Positions 17,796 through 27,134 of a DNA stretch of 64,000 bases are shown here, one piece after another. The notes beneath the pieces were generated by a model. It saw only the letters and a program-made list of their open reading frames with translations. It was not told the origin of the DNA and ran no database searches. Both the position numbers and the translations under genes were made by a program. Source of the DNA: Alicyclobacillus sp. SO9 (GTDB taxonomy: Bacteria; Bacillota; Bacilli; Alicyclobacillales; Alicyclobacillaceae); the NCBI RefSeq assembly GCF_016406125.1, contig NZ_CP066339.1, positions 992,001 through 1,056,000 of the forward strand, read 5' to 3'. Numbering within the stretch: position 1 is the first letter of the stretch; each line of letters starts with the position of its first letter.

Positions 17796-18620
17796 TCATC
17801 GGAAAGCTCCGGCGTTATCCTTCACCCACTGGGAATACGTACGTGCTGGCTTGCCGGTGATTCTTTCGACTGTGTCTAACACAGGTTGAGGCTTAATTCT
17901 AGTTCCTTGCATCAGCTTAAAGAGAGCATCCACAATTTCTTCAGGAGCGTGTTGTGTCATATACTGTCTGGCAACTTCCTCAGGAATACTTTGGAAAGCG
18001 ACTTTTTTACCAAGGACATCCCCGATGATATGAGCCTGGTCCTCCGGATTGAGTGCTTCCGGCCCTGTTAACGTATAGATTTCATTGTCATGCCCTGCAG
18101 AGGAAAGAGCCTTGACGGCAACAGAAGCAATATCCTTTGGATCGATGGGAACTGACAATACATCGCCAAATGGGGCCCGAACCATGCCCTCCGTACGAAC
18201 AGATTCTGCCCACTGCAGCGAATTCGACATGAACGCATCGGGTCTTAGGAACGTCCAAGTAACTCCAGACTGCCTAATCAATTCTTCGACTTCTGCATGC
18301 ATCCGCCCAATACCGTTCTCAATTGCAGACTCGATGGCACCGGAAGAAAGGAATACAATATGTTCTACTCCTAGTTCTTTCGCAAGTTTCGGAACCTCTT
18401 CGCCGCCTGAAATGTATATCAAGAATACTTTATTGACCCCAGTTAACGCTGGTTTCACCGTCTCCATATCTGCGAGGTCTCCGGTCACAACTTCCACACT
18501 GTCGGGAAATTGAACCTTTTCTGGATTGCGGCTCAACACTCGAACCCGTTGCCCCATACTATGCAATTGCTCAACGACCTCACGACCCACGTTACCTGTA
18601 GCTCCAGTGACTAGAATCAT
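17796..18620 (-). CDS. NmrA-like NAD(P)-binding reductase (atypical SDR)
   Basis: The start chosen is ATG 18620 (minus), eight bases after GGAGG; a GTG six bases upstream is too close to that site. The 274-residue product opens with MILVTGATGNVGREVVEQL, the Rossmann GxxGxxG of NmrA/QOR2-type proteins. It continues with VRVLSRNPEKV, VTGDLADMETV, IVFLSSGAI and WTFLRPDAFMSN. The Tyr-x-x-x-Lys catalytic pair of classical short-chain dehydrogenases is absent. Relatives act as quinone reductases or redox-sensing NAD(P) binders. It is divergent from a TetR-efflux operon. Confidence 0.88.
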   Translation of the reverse strand: MILVTGATGNVGREVVEQLHSMGQRVRVLSRNPEKVQFPDSVEVVTGDLADMETVKPALTGVNKVFLIYISGGEEVPKLAKELGVEHIVFLSSGAIESAIENGIGRMHAEVEELIRQSGVTWTFLRPDAFMSNSLQWAESVRTEGMVRAPFGDVLSVPIDPKDIASVAVKALSSAGHDNEIYTLTGPEALNPEDQAHIIGDVLGKKVAFQSIPEEVARQYMTQHAPEEIVDALFKLMQGTRIKPQPVLDTVERITGKPARTYSQWVKDNAGAFR

Positions 18621-18649
18621 TTTCACAACCTCCGTCCACGGATTTGAAT

Positions 18650-18665
18650 GTAAGTGATTGCTTGC
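18650..18665. promoter_or_regulatory. Imperfect palindrome, possible TetR operator
   Basis: GTAAGTGATTGCTTGC matches its own reverse complement at 10 of 16 positions, with mostly transition differences. It lies at the 5' edge of the reductase gene in the region shared with the TetR-DHA2 operon. Confidence 0.35.
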
Positions 18666-18810
18666 ATACTATAAGTTAGTGGTTTAGTATTGAGATGTCA
18701 ATATGTTCTTGCCTTGTGGAGACAGCTCTCCGGCAGGGAACTGAAGAAGCGATTGCTATCGCTTATTGAGCGTACTGATAACCGGTAAAACATGTTTGAG
18801 GTGAAGACAA

Positions 18811-19413
18811 ATGGCAGTTAAATCAAACACTAGAGAGCGCATTATTCAGGCGGCTTTAGCCGCTTTCTCCCAAAATGGATATGAAGGGAGTTCGACGCGA
18901 GAGATTGCGAAGAGGGCTGATGTAAACGAAATCACCCTGTTCCGCCATTTTCAAAACAAAGAAAACTTGTTTCGTGAAGTACTGCATTTTCATGCTCCAA
19001 CCTCACTACTGACCGATGAACTGGATGAGAAATTGACAGACAATCTGTCTGACAGCTTGACCTACCTGGCACAAATTTATTTGGAACATGAGTATAAAAA
19101 TCTTGATTACATCAGAATCGGAATCATGGAAGTCCCTCGGAATCCAACCTACGCAAACATTGTACGCATGATTCCAATGCGTTTGGAGGAACACCTGAAA
19201 AAGTATCTAACGGATTTGTCAGAGCGGGGCTTGATACGGTCTGCTAATTATAAGTTGTTGGCTAGAATGTTCTATGCTCAATTATTCCAACACGTGTCCA
19301 TGATTTGTAGCTTTGGAGACGATGACAGCTCACTGAAGCAGGAATCAGATGAATTGGTTGAAACAATTGTGTTCATGTTTACGAGCATTCTGAGCGATTC
19401 AGAAAGCAAATAA
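18811..19413 (+). CDS. TetR-family regulator of the DHA2 transporter
   Basis: The ATG at 18811 lies behind a weak GAGGTGAAG. The 200-residue product has the TetR helix-turn-helix SSTREIAKRADVNEITLFRH followed by FQNKENLFREVL. The C-terminal part (about 65-195) resembles the TetR_C_33-type ligand domain. It is followed 28 bases later by a DHA2 efflux gene and is divergent from an NmrA-like reductase, so both are likely under its control and a toxic organic compound is the likely inducer (inference). Confidence 0.92.
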   Translation: MAVKSNTRERIIQAALAAFSQNGYEGSSTREIAKRADVNEITLFRHFQNKENLFREVLHFHAPTSLLTDELDEKLTDNLSDSLTYLAQIYLEHEYKNLDYIRIGIMEVPRNPTYANIVRMIPMRLEEHLKKYLTDLSERGLIRSANYKLLARMFYAQLFQHVSMICSFGDDDSSLKQESDELVETIVFMFTSILSDSESK

Positions 19414-19441
19414 AACGTGTATAAAAAGTTAGGAGATTAGA

Positions 19442-21094
19442 ATGGTGAATAGTCATCAAAAGGAATCAAATTCCCACAAGTGGTGGGCTTTAGTCGCAAT
19501 TTGTTTTGGTTTATTTATGGCGCTCATTGATGTCACCGTCGTCAATGTGGCTCTGCCGACGATTGCGAAGGATTTGAACGCTGCTTTAGGCAGTTTGCAG
19601 TGGGTCATCAGTGCTTATGCCATTGCTCTTGCCGTATTTATTATTACGTCCTCAAGATTGGGTGACATATTTGGCAGAAAGCGATTTTTTATCATTGGTA
19701 TGTCGGTGTTTACAATAGGTTCTCTCTTATGCGCTTTGTCCGGGGATTTCACCATTGGGAGCTTAAGCCACGTTGACATACTTAACATTTCCCGTGTCAT
19801 ACAAGGGTTGGGCAGTTCAGCGATGATGCCCCTTTCGCTCGCTCTTATTTCCTCCACCTTTGAAGCCAAAGAACGGGGTATGGCATTCGGAATTTGGGGC
19901 GGGGTCAGCGGGCTGGCCACAGCCATTGGGCCTGTTCTTGGCGGAATATTGGTCACCAAAGTCAATTGGCAGTCAATTTTTCTTATCAATATTCCGATTG
20001 GCATCATCGGTATTCTCATGGCCATGTGGGCGCTGAAGGAAGCGCGCGATAATCATGCACCGCGATCAATCGATGTATTTGGGCTGGTCACCGTCACGGC
20101 CTTTATGTTCTGTTTGGTTTTGGCTCTCATTCAAGGGAATGACAAAGGCTGGACCTCGACTTATATTATCACCTTGTTTGTTATTGCCGCGGTCAGTCTG
20201 ATTGTTTTCATTATTGGTGAACTTCGCATGAAATTTCCAATGGTGGACCCGCGGATTTTTAAGAACGCCAGCTACACGGGTTCTGCCATCAGTGCGTTTA
20301 CGTTAAGTGCCGGACTCTACTCCCTATTGTTTTATCTCGCACTGTATTTACAAAATTTTCTCGGTTTCAATGCGTTGCAAGCGGGACTTCGCTTTCTCCC
20401 TTTAAGTGCCCTCGTTCTGTTAACCGCTCCGCTAGCGGGGCGCATGACCGACCGTGTTGGGGCAAAGCCGATTTTGTTTGTAGGTCTCGGCTTGATTACG
20501 GTGGGAGTGGCGTTTATGACCCGCATCTCACCCCAAGACCAAGCTGCTGACTGGGTCGTGCTGCTTCCTGCCTTAATTCTCGCCGGTCTCGGAAACGGAC
20601 TTGTCAATCCCCCTATATCCAGTGTTGCTTTGGGTACTATTGACCCGAGACGATCCGGTATGGCCTCAGGGGTTAACAATGTGAGCCGCCAAATTGGGAT
20701 ATCGTTTGGCATCGCTTTTCTTGGGGCCATGTTGACGGACCGATATAACATCTATATTAAGAATCAAATTTCGGCGCTGAATATCCCCCACTTGACCGCG
20801 GCCGTAAAGACGCAAATCATCACTGGCCTCCAAAAAGCAGGGACGATTGCGGCGAGCACAGGATTGAGGACAAATCCCAACCACCCAAACCCATATTCCA
20901 ATTCACCGTTCTTTCCAGATGTACAGAAAGCTGTGCGAGTCGCATTTATCCACGGCATGACGGACATTTTACTGTGGGCGACAGGATTTCTCGCGGTTGG
21001 AGCAGTGTCCGCGTTATTCTTGATTAAAAGAGCGGATATGTATCATCATAGGAACGAACACAATAGGAACGAACACGAATCCACGGAAAACTGA
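19442..21094 (+). CDS. DHA2-family MFS drug efflux transporter (EmrB/QacA type)
   Basis: The ATG at 19442 follows TTAGGAG. The 550-residue protein is of the 14-membrane-helix drug:H+ antiporter class. Family motifs are visible: ALIDVTVVNVALPTIAKDL in helix 1 (motif D1), RLGDIFGRKRFF (motif A) and AIGPVLGGIL (motif C). The C-terminus ends in a hydrophilic His/Asn-rich tail with a short repeat (RNEHNRNEHE). It exports hydrophobic drugs or cations across the cell membrane. It is the second gene of the TetR operon. Confidence 0.94.
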   Translation: MVNSHQKESNSHKWWALVAICFGLFMALIDVTVVNVALPTIAKDLNAALGSLQWVISAYAIALAVFIITSSRLGDIFGRKRFFIIGMSVFTIGSLLCALSGDFTIGSLSHVDILNISRVIQGLGSSAMMPLSLALISSTFEAKERGMAFGIWGGVSGLATAIGPVLGGILVTKVNWQSIFLINIPIGIIGILMAMWALKEARDNHAPRSIDVFGLVTVTAFMFCLVLALIQGNDKGWTSTYIITLFVIAAVSLIVFIIGELRMKFPMVDPRIFKNASYTGSAISAFTLSAGLYSLLFYLALYLQNFLGFNALQAGLRFLPLSALVLLTAPLAGRMTDRVGAKPILFVGLGLITVGVAFMTRISPQDQAADWVVLLPALILAGLGNGLVNPPISSVALGTIDPRRSGMASGVNNVSRQIGISFGIAFLGAMLTDRYNIYIKNQISALNIPHLTAAVKTQIITGLQKAGTIAASTGLRTNPNHPNPYSNSPFFPDVQKAVRVAFIHGMTDILLWATGFLAVGAVSALFLIKRADMYHHRNEHNRNEHESTEN

Positions 21095-21221
21095 TTTGCA
21101 TAGTACGAGAAGACCTCAGGATATTTTTCTTTATCATTGTGCCTTAGCGAAATAGGGGGCTAAGCTGACGCTTCTGGGAATCTATGGGTGAATGTTGACG
21201 ACTGGCGAAAGGGTTAGTCGC

Positions 21222-22841
21222 TCATCCCGATTCAATTGTCCCCGACTTAATTTGGACTTCGTGAGATAATCGATAAGCGATGAGTGCGATTTGGAACTCA
21301 AATCGGTCACGCGGTTGATGTAAACTTCGGTTTGTTAAGCCCTCAATTTTTTCTATTCGGTAATTTAGTGTGTGTCTATGAATAAAGAGTTCCTGAGACG
21401 TAAGCTTTCGGCTCATATTGTTACGAAGTAGTGTCTCAAGCGTATCAAGCAGGTAAGGAGCGGTAAGGAGCGGGTAAAGAAGCTTATGATAACATTTAGA
21501 AAGCGATAGTCCTTGTTCTAGCATATTGATGAAAGGAAGATAGGGCTCCAGTGAAGTAATATCAGAGACAAGTGAATCAGGATTTAAAACAGGCGCGTAT
21601 TTTCTTATCAGTTCTGCATCCGTTGCGCTTTCCCGTAGTGTAACTAATTCAGCACAAGATGCTCCTATAGCAGCACTTATCTTAGGATTTTTCCACTCAG
21701 TGAGTCTTTTCTCCAGTTGTCTCGTGATTGACAGGAGTTCATCAGATCTACAAAGCACAATAAATCCGTTTATGGTTTCCTTGGACAAGTACCATAAGGA
21801 CAGTGAATCGAAGAATTTCTCCACTGTTCTCGTCATGGTTGCATCCCATGAGCAATTTTGAGCGTAGAACTGCACAACGGTATGGCGTTGCTGCAGATCC
21901 ATTCCTAAATCCATTAGCCGATTCTGTACCTCCCTAGACTCACTATGTTCGAGCCGAAATACTTCTGTTAAAAGGTCTGCTTTAAATCTTCGTTGCGATT
22001 CTTTAATTTGTTTCTTGGCCAGAAACTCCAGGGCACAAATCGTTGATGCATGCTCCATAGCTAATAGGTCTAAGTCAGAGAAGTCGTCTTCTTTTAGTAC
22101 TATTACATAACCCAGCAAACTATTTGCAGCAATAATAGGAGAGGTTCTTACATTGAAACATACTTCAGAGTAAGTCATTTTGAACGAACTTACACTGTGT
22201 TTTTCGTTCGAGGTTGGGTTACGAATCGAGATTGAACCCGAGTCTGAGTAATCCAGGACTACATGCAAAAGTTTCTCCAGTGAGTAAAGAGTAGATCTCC
22301 CCGCTAAGAGAACGAACTCGTCATCACATATAATAATATGCCCATTTATCCACTGCTCCAACGAATCAGCTATTGACTGTAAATTCTGTTTAGTAATTAG
22401 TAGGTTTGTCAATTTGTGATAGATAGACTCTGAAAATTCAGCGATGTGTAGTCTGTTATTCACTACCTGCTGGAGCAGTTCGCGGGTTATCATGGAAAAA
22501 TTGAGTTCGCTAGGAAGTTCTATTAATGGCAGTTGATATCTATTGGCTGCTTCGATGAACTCCTGCGGAATAGATTGTAGGTAAAATCCAGTTTGGATTG
22601 CGACGGCAGATAATTGTCGTGAAGACAGTTTCTCGATGAACTCCCTTTTAGCTGAGGTACTATTCTGCAGTCCGTATGCCGTGGTGATGAGGAATTCGTT
22701 TTGCTGAAGCCGCGTTTCGTCCTCAATCACTTCAACAATGGTCACCCAGTGAATTGGATTGCTAAGTCCTGCCTGTCCAGCCACGAGTTTTGTCCGTTCC
22801 ATTACCGGTAATTTCATTGCATCAAACACAGTTACTGCCAT
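21222..22841 (-). CDS. PucR-family transcriptional regulator
   Basis: The 539-residue product has an N-terminal PucR domain (about 5-125: LVAGQAGLSNPIHWVTIVEV, then FLITTAYGLQNS), a central GGDEF-like region with no GGDEF motif, and a C-terminal PucR helix-turn-helix (MSRKLTSQELFIHRHTLNYR, then IEKIEGLTNRSL). PucR proteins activate catabolic genes for purines, amino acids and related nitrogen compounds. This one is divergent from the aminotransferase/CoA-transferase island and is its likely activator. Confidence 0.93.
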   Translation of the reverse strand: MAVTVFDAMKLPVMERTKLVAGQAGLSNPIHWVTIVEVIEDETRLQQNEFLITTAYGLQNSTSAKREFIEKLSSRQLSAVAIQTGFYLQSIPQEFIEAANRYQLPLIELPSELNFSMITRELLQQVVNNRLHIAEFSESIYHKLTNLLITKQNLQSIADSLEQWINGHIIICDDEFVLLAGRSTLYSLEKLLHVVLDYSDSGSISIRNPTSNEKHSVSSFKMTYSEVCFNVRTSPIIAANSLLGYVIVLKEDDFSDLDLLAMEHASTICALEFLAKKQIKESQRRFKADLLTEVFRLEHSESREVQNRLMDLGMDLQQRHTVVQFYAQNCSWDATMTRTVEKFFDSLSLWYLSKETINGFIVLCRSDELLSITRQLEKRLTEWKNPKISAAIGASCAELVTLRESATDAELIRKYAPVLNPDSLVSDITSLEPYLPFINMLEQGLSLSKCYHKLLYPLLTAPYLLDTLETLLRNNMSRKLTSQELFIHRHTLNYRIEKIEGLTNRSLHQPRDRFEFQIALIAYRLSHEVQIKSGTIESG

Positions 22842-22976
22842 TTATAATCATCCTTAAGTTTTAAGTAATGTAAAAAATCAGAATATATTGTACGCGGTGT
22901 CGAAAAATTAAGAGACAACGTAGTCCACCATGACGAATGAAAAGATATACTACTTTAATATATCATCTAATCTAAT

Positions 22977-22999
22977 AATTCTGAATTGTAAATTCTGAA
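22977..22999. promoter_or_regulatory. Direct repeat AATTCTGAA, possible regulator site
   Basis: AATTCTGAA occurs at 22977-22985 and again at 22991-22999, 14 bases apart, between the divergent pucR and aminotransferase genes. A repeat on the same face of the helix could be a PucR-type site, but no consensus is known to me. Confidence 0.3.
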
Positions 23000-23028
23000 A
23001 TTGAAGTAGGATTCGGGAGGCACCTATT

Positions 23029-24363
23029 GTGAGTGAACAAACTTATCTTATAAAGCCTAATCTCAATCAAACATATCCAGTTGTCTCTCATGGTAAAGGA
23101 ATCTATCTGTTTGATACATCCGGGAAAAAGTATCTCGATGGATCGTCTGGGGCCATAACAAGTGCTATTGGACACGGCGTAGAACAAGTTCTGAATGACA
23201 TGATGGTACAGGGCAACAAGGTTTGCTTTGTGCATAGGGGACATTTTACGAACCAACCAGCTGAGGAATTGGCTGAAGCACTCGCTAAACTCGCCCCGGG
23301 GCACTTAAATCAAACCTTTTTTGTAAATAGTGGTTCAGAAGCGACAGAGACTGCAATGAAGCTGGCCGTTCAGTACTGGCAGGAACGGGGCTGCGGAAGT
23401 AAAAATCGGATTATATCAAGGTGGATTAGCTATCATGGCATAACCAACGGAGCGTTATCAATGTCCGGCCATGTTATTAGAAGAAAGCGCTTTGCATCCC
23501 TCTTACAAGACCTTCCGGTTATCTCTCCTCCGTATTTGTATAGAAGCCTTTACCAAGGTGACAGTTCGGAGGTGGCCGAAAGGTACGCAAAGGAATTAGA
23601 GACAGCCATTGAAAGAGCGGGTTCGGAAAATGTTGCCGCATTCATTGCCGAGCCGGTCATTGGTGCTGCCGGAGGAGTAATTATTCCCCCTGACGGTTAT
23701 TTCCAACGCATACGTGAAATTTGTGATAGATACGACATTCTCCTAATCGCTGATGAAGTTATGACTGGACTGGGTAGAACCGGAAAAATGTTTGCGATGG
23801 AGCACTGGGGAGTGGTAGCAGACATCATGACATTGGGAAAAGGAATGAGTGCCGGTTACAGTCCGATTGCTGCCGCCGTTGTGAGTGACAGTATTGTCGA
23901 TACCATTCGCAGCAATTCCGGTTCCATTATGGGTGGACATACATACAGTGCCAACCCGTTATCCTGCGCTGCTGCACTCTCCGTAGTGCGTTATGTTGAA
24001 GAAAACGACTTGGTCTCAAACGCAAATGAGCAAGGCGAGTATCTTCTTCAGGGATTAAACGAAATTAAAGTACAGTCAAAATGGGTTGGCGACGTAAGAG
24101 GCATTGGTTTGATGTGTGGCATCGAATTCGTACGAGATAAGAAGACAAAAGAGCCATTCACATTAGACAGTCACTTGACAGACAAAATGCTCCAAGCGTG
24201 CTTCAACAATGGACTTATAGCGTATCCGGCAACTGGAGCAATTAACGGCAGCGCCGGTGACGCAATGATGATTGCGCCACCTCTAACGATCTCACGTAGT
24301 GAAGTTGACGAACTCGTAGATATACTGCAAAAATCCATTGCTGAAGTTGAACAACATTTGTGA
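23029..24363 (+). CDS. Class III PLP-dependent aminotransferase
   Basis: The start is GTG 23029 behind GGGAGG. The 444-residue product is a fold type I omega-/class III aminotransferase: YLDGSSGAITSAIGHG, FFVNSGSEATETAMKLA, WISYHGITNGALSMSGH, LLIADEVMTGLGRTGKMFAM, and the PLP lysine in IMTLGKGMSAGYSPIAA. The amino donor cannot be fixed from sequence. It starts the PucR-flanked island, followed by CoA-transferase subunits and a thiolase, which suggests that it makes a keto acid that is then activated to a CoA ester. Confidence 0.93.
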   Translation: MSEQTYLIKPNLNQTYPVVSHGKGIYLFDTSGKKYLDGSSGAITSAIGHGVEQVLNDMMVQGNKVCFVHRGHFTNQPAEELAEALAKLAPGHLNQTFFVNSGSEATETAMKLAVQYWQERGCGSKNRIISRWISYHGITNGALSMSGHVIRRKRFASLLQDLPVISPPYLYRSLYQGDSSEVAERYAKELETAIERAGSENVAAFIAEPVIGAAGGVIIPPDGYFQRIREICDRYDILLIADEVMTGLGRTGKMFAMEHWGVVADIMTLGKGMSAGYSPIAAAVVSDSIVDTIRSNSGSIMGGHTYSANPLSCAAALSVVRYVEENDLVSNANEQGEYLLQGLNEIKVQSKWVGDVRGIGLMCGIEFVRDKKTKEPFTLDSHLTDKMLQACFNNGLIAYPATGAINGSAGDAMMIAPPLTISRSEVDELVDILQKSIAEVEQHL

Positions 24364-24432
24364 AGAGCCAATTCTACCATGGTGTTCTGACTTTAGGTGA
24401 TAAAAAGTGATGTTTGTCGAAAGAGTGAGGCT

Positions 24433-25146
24433 ATGAGAACCGGAAATAACACGTATGGAAAAATCATGTCATTAAACAGCGCTCTAACGCTGATTCGTGA
24501 CGGCATCAGGCTGATGTACGGTGGTTTTGGAGGAATTGGCAGCCCTCCGTCGTTAATCGATGCAATTTACGAGGCTGGTGTAAAAGACCTGATTCTTATT
24601 GGTAACGATTCTGGGTTTCCTGATATTGGAATAGGGAAACTAGTGACTGCCAGGCGTGCTTCGAAACTCATTACCTCCCATATTGGCTCCAATCCTAATG
24701 CGGGTGACTTAATGAATCTCGGTGAACTTGAGGTTGAGTTCTCATCCCAAGGCACTCTTGCAGAGAGAATTCGTGCCGGTGGCGTGGGATTAGGTGGGAT
24801 CCTAACAGATATCGGGCTAGGAACACAAGTTGAGGAAAATAAGCAAGTCGTTATGGTAGACGGTGAGAAATTCCTGTTAGAGACACCTCTCACTGCAGAC
24901 GTTGCCATCGTATATGCTGCGAAGGCAGATCCCTTCGGTAACCTAGTGTACAACAAAACGGCTCGAAATTTTAACCCACTGGTAGCCATGGCGGGTTCAA
25001 CTACTATTGCCGAGGTTGATGAAATTGTGCCGTTAGGAGATTTAGATCCCGAGGAAATTGTGACACCCGGTGTGTTTGTGGACGTAATAGTTCGTAGTAA
25101 AGGGGTGAACTGGAAGTGGGTTTGGGAACAAAGGAAAGACAAATGA
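24433..25146 (+). CDS. 3-oxoacid CoA-transferase subunit A (AtoD-like)
   Basis: The preferred start is ATG 24433 behind GAGTGAGG; GTG 24397 is an alternative. The 237-residue product matches the alpha subunit of family I CoA-transferases: LMYGGFGGIGSPPSLIDA, LILIGNDSG, SHIGSNPNAGDL and NFNPLVAMA. With subunit B it moves CoA from acetyl- or succinyl-CoA to a 3-oxoacid. The next gene overlaps its end, as usual for this pair. Its place before a thiolase suggests that a 3-oxoacyl-CoA is made and then cleaved. Confidence 0.92.
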   Translation: MRTGNNTYGKIMSLNSALTLIRDGIRLMYGGFGGIGSPPSLIDAIYEAGVKDLILIGNDSGFPDIGIGKLVTARRASKLITSHIGSNPNAGDLMNLGELEVEFSSQGTLAERIRAGGVGLGGILTDIGLGTQVEENKQVVMVDGEKFLLETPLTADVAIVYAAKADPFGNLVYNKTARNFNPLVAMAGSTTIAEVDEIVPLGDLDPEEIVTPGVFVDVIVRSKGVNWKWVWEQRKDK

Positions 25147-25778
25147 TTGCGAGGAGAGCAGCACAAGAGATAAAACCAGGTATGATAGTGAATCTGGGTA
25201 TCGGAATTCCTACAATGGTGTCAAATTTCGTATCTCCAGATCTTAACGTTGTGTTTCATGGAGAGAACGGAGTTCTCGGATACGGCGGCACACCGGAGAC
25301 TGGGGCGGAAGATGAGAATATGTGCAATGCTGGTGGACTGCCAGTGAACGTTAGTCAGGGTGCTTCCTTCTTCGATAGTACTGTTGCCTTTGGAATCATA
25401 CGGAGTTCGCGTTTAGACATTACTGTTTTAGGAGCATTACAGGTTAGCGTTAGAGGTGACATTGCCAGTTGGGTAGTGCCCGGACGACGTGTACCAGGCA
25501 TGGGCGGGGCAATGGAACTTACCCAGAAGACAAGAAGAGTCATTATTGTAATGGAACACTTAGATAAAGCTGGTAATTCAAAAATTATGACAGAATGTAC
25601 CTTTCCATTAACTGCACGAAGGTGTGTGGACCTCATCATCACTGACAAGGCAGTCATTGAGGTTACAGGCGGGAAATTGCTGCTAAGGGAGGTCGCTTGC
25701 GGTACAACGATTGAGGAGGTGCTAAGGTTGACTGATGCGCCGCTGGAGTTACATGACGCAATAGATTATTTCAGCTAG
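25116..25778 (+). CDS. 3-oxoacid CoA-transferase subunit B (AtoA-like)
   Basis: The start is GTG 25116, which keeps the KERQMIARRAAQEIK head typical of the family; ATG 25143, overlapping the stop of subunit A as ATGA, is the alternative. The 220-residue beta subunit carries the catalytic glutamate Glu50 in the GENGVLG motif, which forms the glutamyl-CoA thioester, and the conserved NLGIGIPTMV and GRRVPGMGGAMEL segments. It works as a heterotetramer with the preceding gene product. Confidence 0.94.
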   Translation: MGLGTKERQMIARRAAQEIKPGMIVNLGIGIPTMVSNFVSPDLNVVFHGENGVLGYGGTPETGAEDENMCNAGGLPVNVSQGASFFDSTVAFGIIRSSRLDITVLGALQVSVRGDIASWVVPGRRVPGMGGAMELTQKTRRVIIVMEHLDKAGNSKIMTECTFPLTARRCVDLIITDKAVIEVTGGKLLLREVACGTTIEEVLRLTDAPLELHDAIDYFS

Positions 25779-25819
25779 ACAGTAGTCTTTCCAATGAATG
25801 CAGAAAGGAGATGGTAAGT

Positions 25820-27112
25820 ATGGGGGAACCTATGCAGGATATTAAGGGACAAATCAAGCTGTGGATTGAAAGTCACTATGCCGACAACACGCGATTGCTA
25901 CAGCAGATGGTCCGCATTCCTAGTTTAGAAGGTAATGAGAAAAAGATTCAGCACTTTATTGCAAAGACGCTCGAGGATATGAAACTTAAAGTGGATGTCT
26001 GGGAACCTGACAGTGCTGATATGCATGCAAATCCACATTTTTGTGGTTCGCGGACCCAGTTTCATAACAGTCCAAATGTGGTAGGTGTTCTGCAAGGTGC
26101 AAATCCAGAGCAAGACGGCGCACGCTCAATCATCTTGAATGGTCACGTAGACGTTGTGCCAATTGGAGACGTTTCTCAGTGGGAAACGGATCCATGGTCT
26201 GGAAAGATCTTAGAAAATCGCTTGTACGGTCGAGGAAGCACTGATATGAAGGGAGGACTAGCGGCGTCTATCATTGCACTGCAATGCCTAGTGGATCTTA
26301 ATGTACAGCTCATGGGCGATGTGATTCTTGAAAGTGTAATTGATGAAGAGAGTGGCGGAGCAGGTACATTAGCGACTCTTATGCGAGGTTATACAGCCGA
26401 CGCTGCCATCATCCCGGAACCAACTAATCTTCATATATTCGCCAAACAACAAGGTTCCATGTGGTTTCGAATTAAAATTAAAGGTCGTTCAGCCCATGGC
26501 GGTACTCGCTATGAAGGGATTAGTGCCATTGAGAAAGCTATGTATATTTTGAGCACAGTACAATCCTTGGAGAATGTTAGAAACGCAAGAATTACAGACC
26601 CGTTTTACAAAGATGCTCCGATTCCCATTCCAATTAATGTTGGGGTGATAAAAGGAGGAGATTGGCCCTCAAGTGTTCCGGATAACGTAGAACTGGAAGG
26701 ACGCATGGGCATAGCTCCTGATGAAACCCTGGAACAGGCTAAAAGAGAATTGGAAGACTCGGTATTGCAGGCGGCACAACAAGACTCTTGGTTAAAGGAC
26801 AATACTCCCGTGATTGAATGGTTTGGTGCTCGGTGGTTACCTGGGCAAGTTGGGGAAGACCACCCGATTGTACGTACTATTGTTCAAGGTTATCGAGATG
26901 TAATACAAGAAGAACCAACTTTAAAGGCTTCGCCATGGGGTACAGATGGTGGTCTTATGCAAACCATGAGGGACATTCCTTTTGTGATATTTGGGCCGGG
27001 TGTAACTGAAATAGCCCATTTTCCCAATGAATATGTGGAAATTGATAAGGTGATGAAATGCTCCGAGATTTTAGCTGTGAGTCTTATCGAGTGGTGCGGC
27101 ACAAGCAGTTAG
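25820..27112 (+). CDS. M20-family amidohydrolase (ArgE/DapE/deacylase type)
   Basis: The start is ATG 25820, nine bases after AAAGGAG; an ATG at 25811 touches that site. The 430-residue product has the M20 two-domain layout with zinc ligand motifs ILNGHVDVVPIGD, GRGSTDMKGGLAAS, VIDEESGGAG and IPEPTN, and a lid domain (about 200-310). Such enzymes remove N-acyl groups from amino acids or cut dipeptide-like amides. In this island it probably frees an amino acid from an N-acylated substrate before transamination (inference). Confidence 0.92.
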   Translation: MGEPMQDIKGQIKLWIESHYADNTRLLQQMVRIPSLEGNEKKIQHFIAKTLEDMKLKVDVWEPDSADMHANPHFCGSRTQFHNSPNVVGVLQGANPEQDGARSIILNGHVDVVPIGDVSQWETDPWSGKILENRLYGRGSTDMKGGLAASIIALQCLVDLNVQLMGDVILESVIDEESGGAGTLATLMRGYTADAAIIPEPTNLHIFAKQQGSMWFRIKIKGRSAHGGTRYEGISAIEKAMYILSTVQSLENVRNARITDPFYKDAPIPIPINVGVIKGGDWPSSVPDNVELEGRMGIAPDETLEQAKRELEDSVLQAAQQDSWLKDNTPVIEWFGARWLPGQVGEDHPIVRTIVQGYRDVIQEEPTLKASPWGTDGGLMQTMRDIPFVIFGPGVTEIAHFPNEYVEIDKVMKCSEILAVSLIEWCGTSS

Positions 27113-27134
27113 TCTGATAAGTAGGTGATTTGTA

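Noticed and set aside
21143-21164. CTTAGC/GCTAAG hairpin between convergent mfs and pucR genes
   Set aside because: Only six pairs and no T-run on either strand; too weak to call a terminator.
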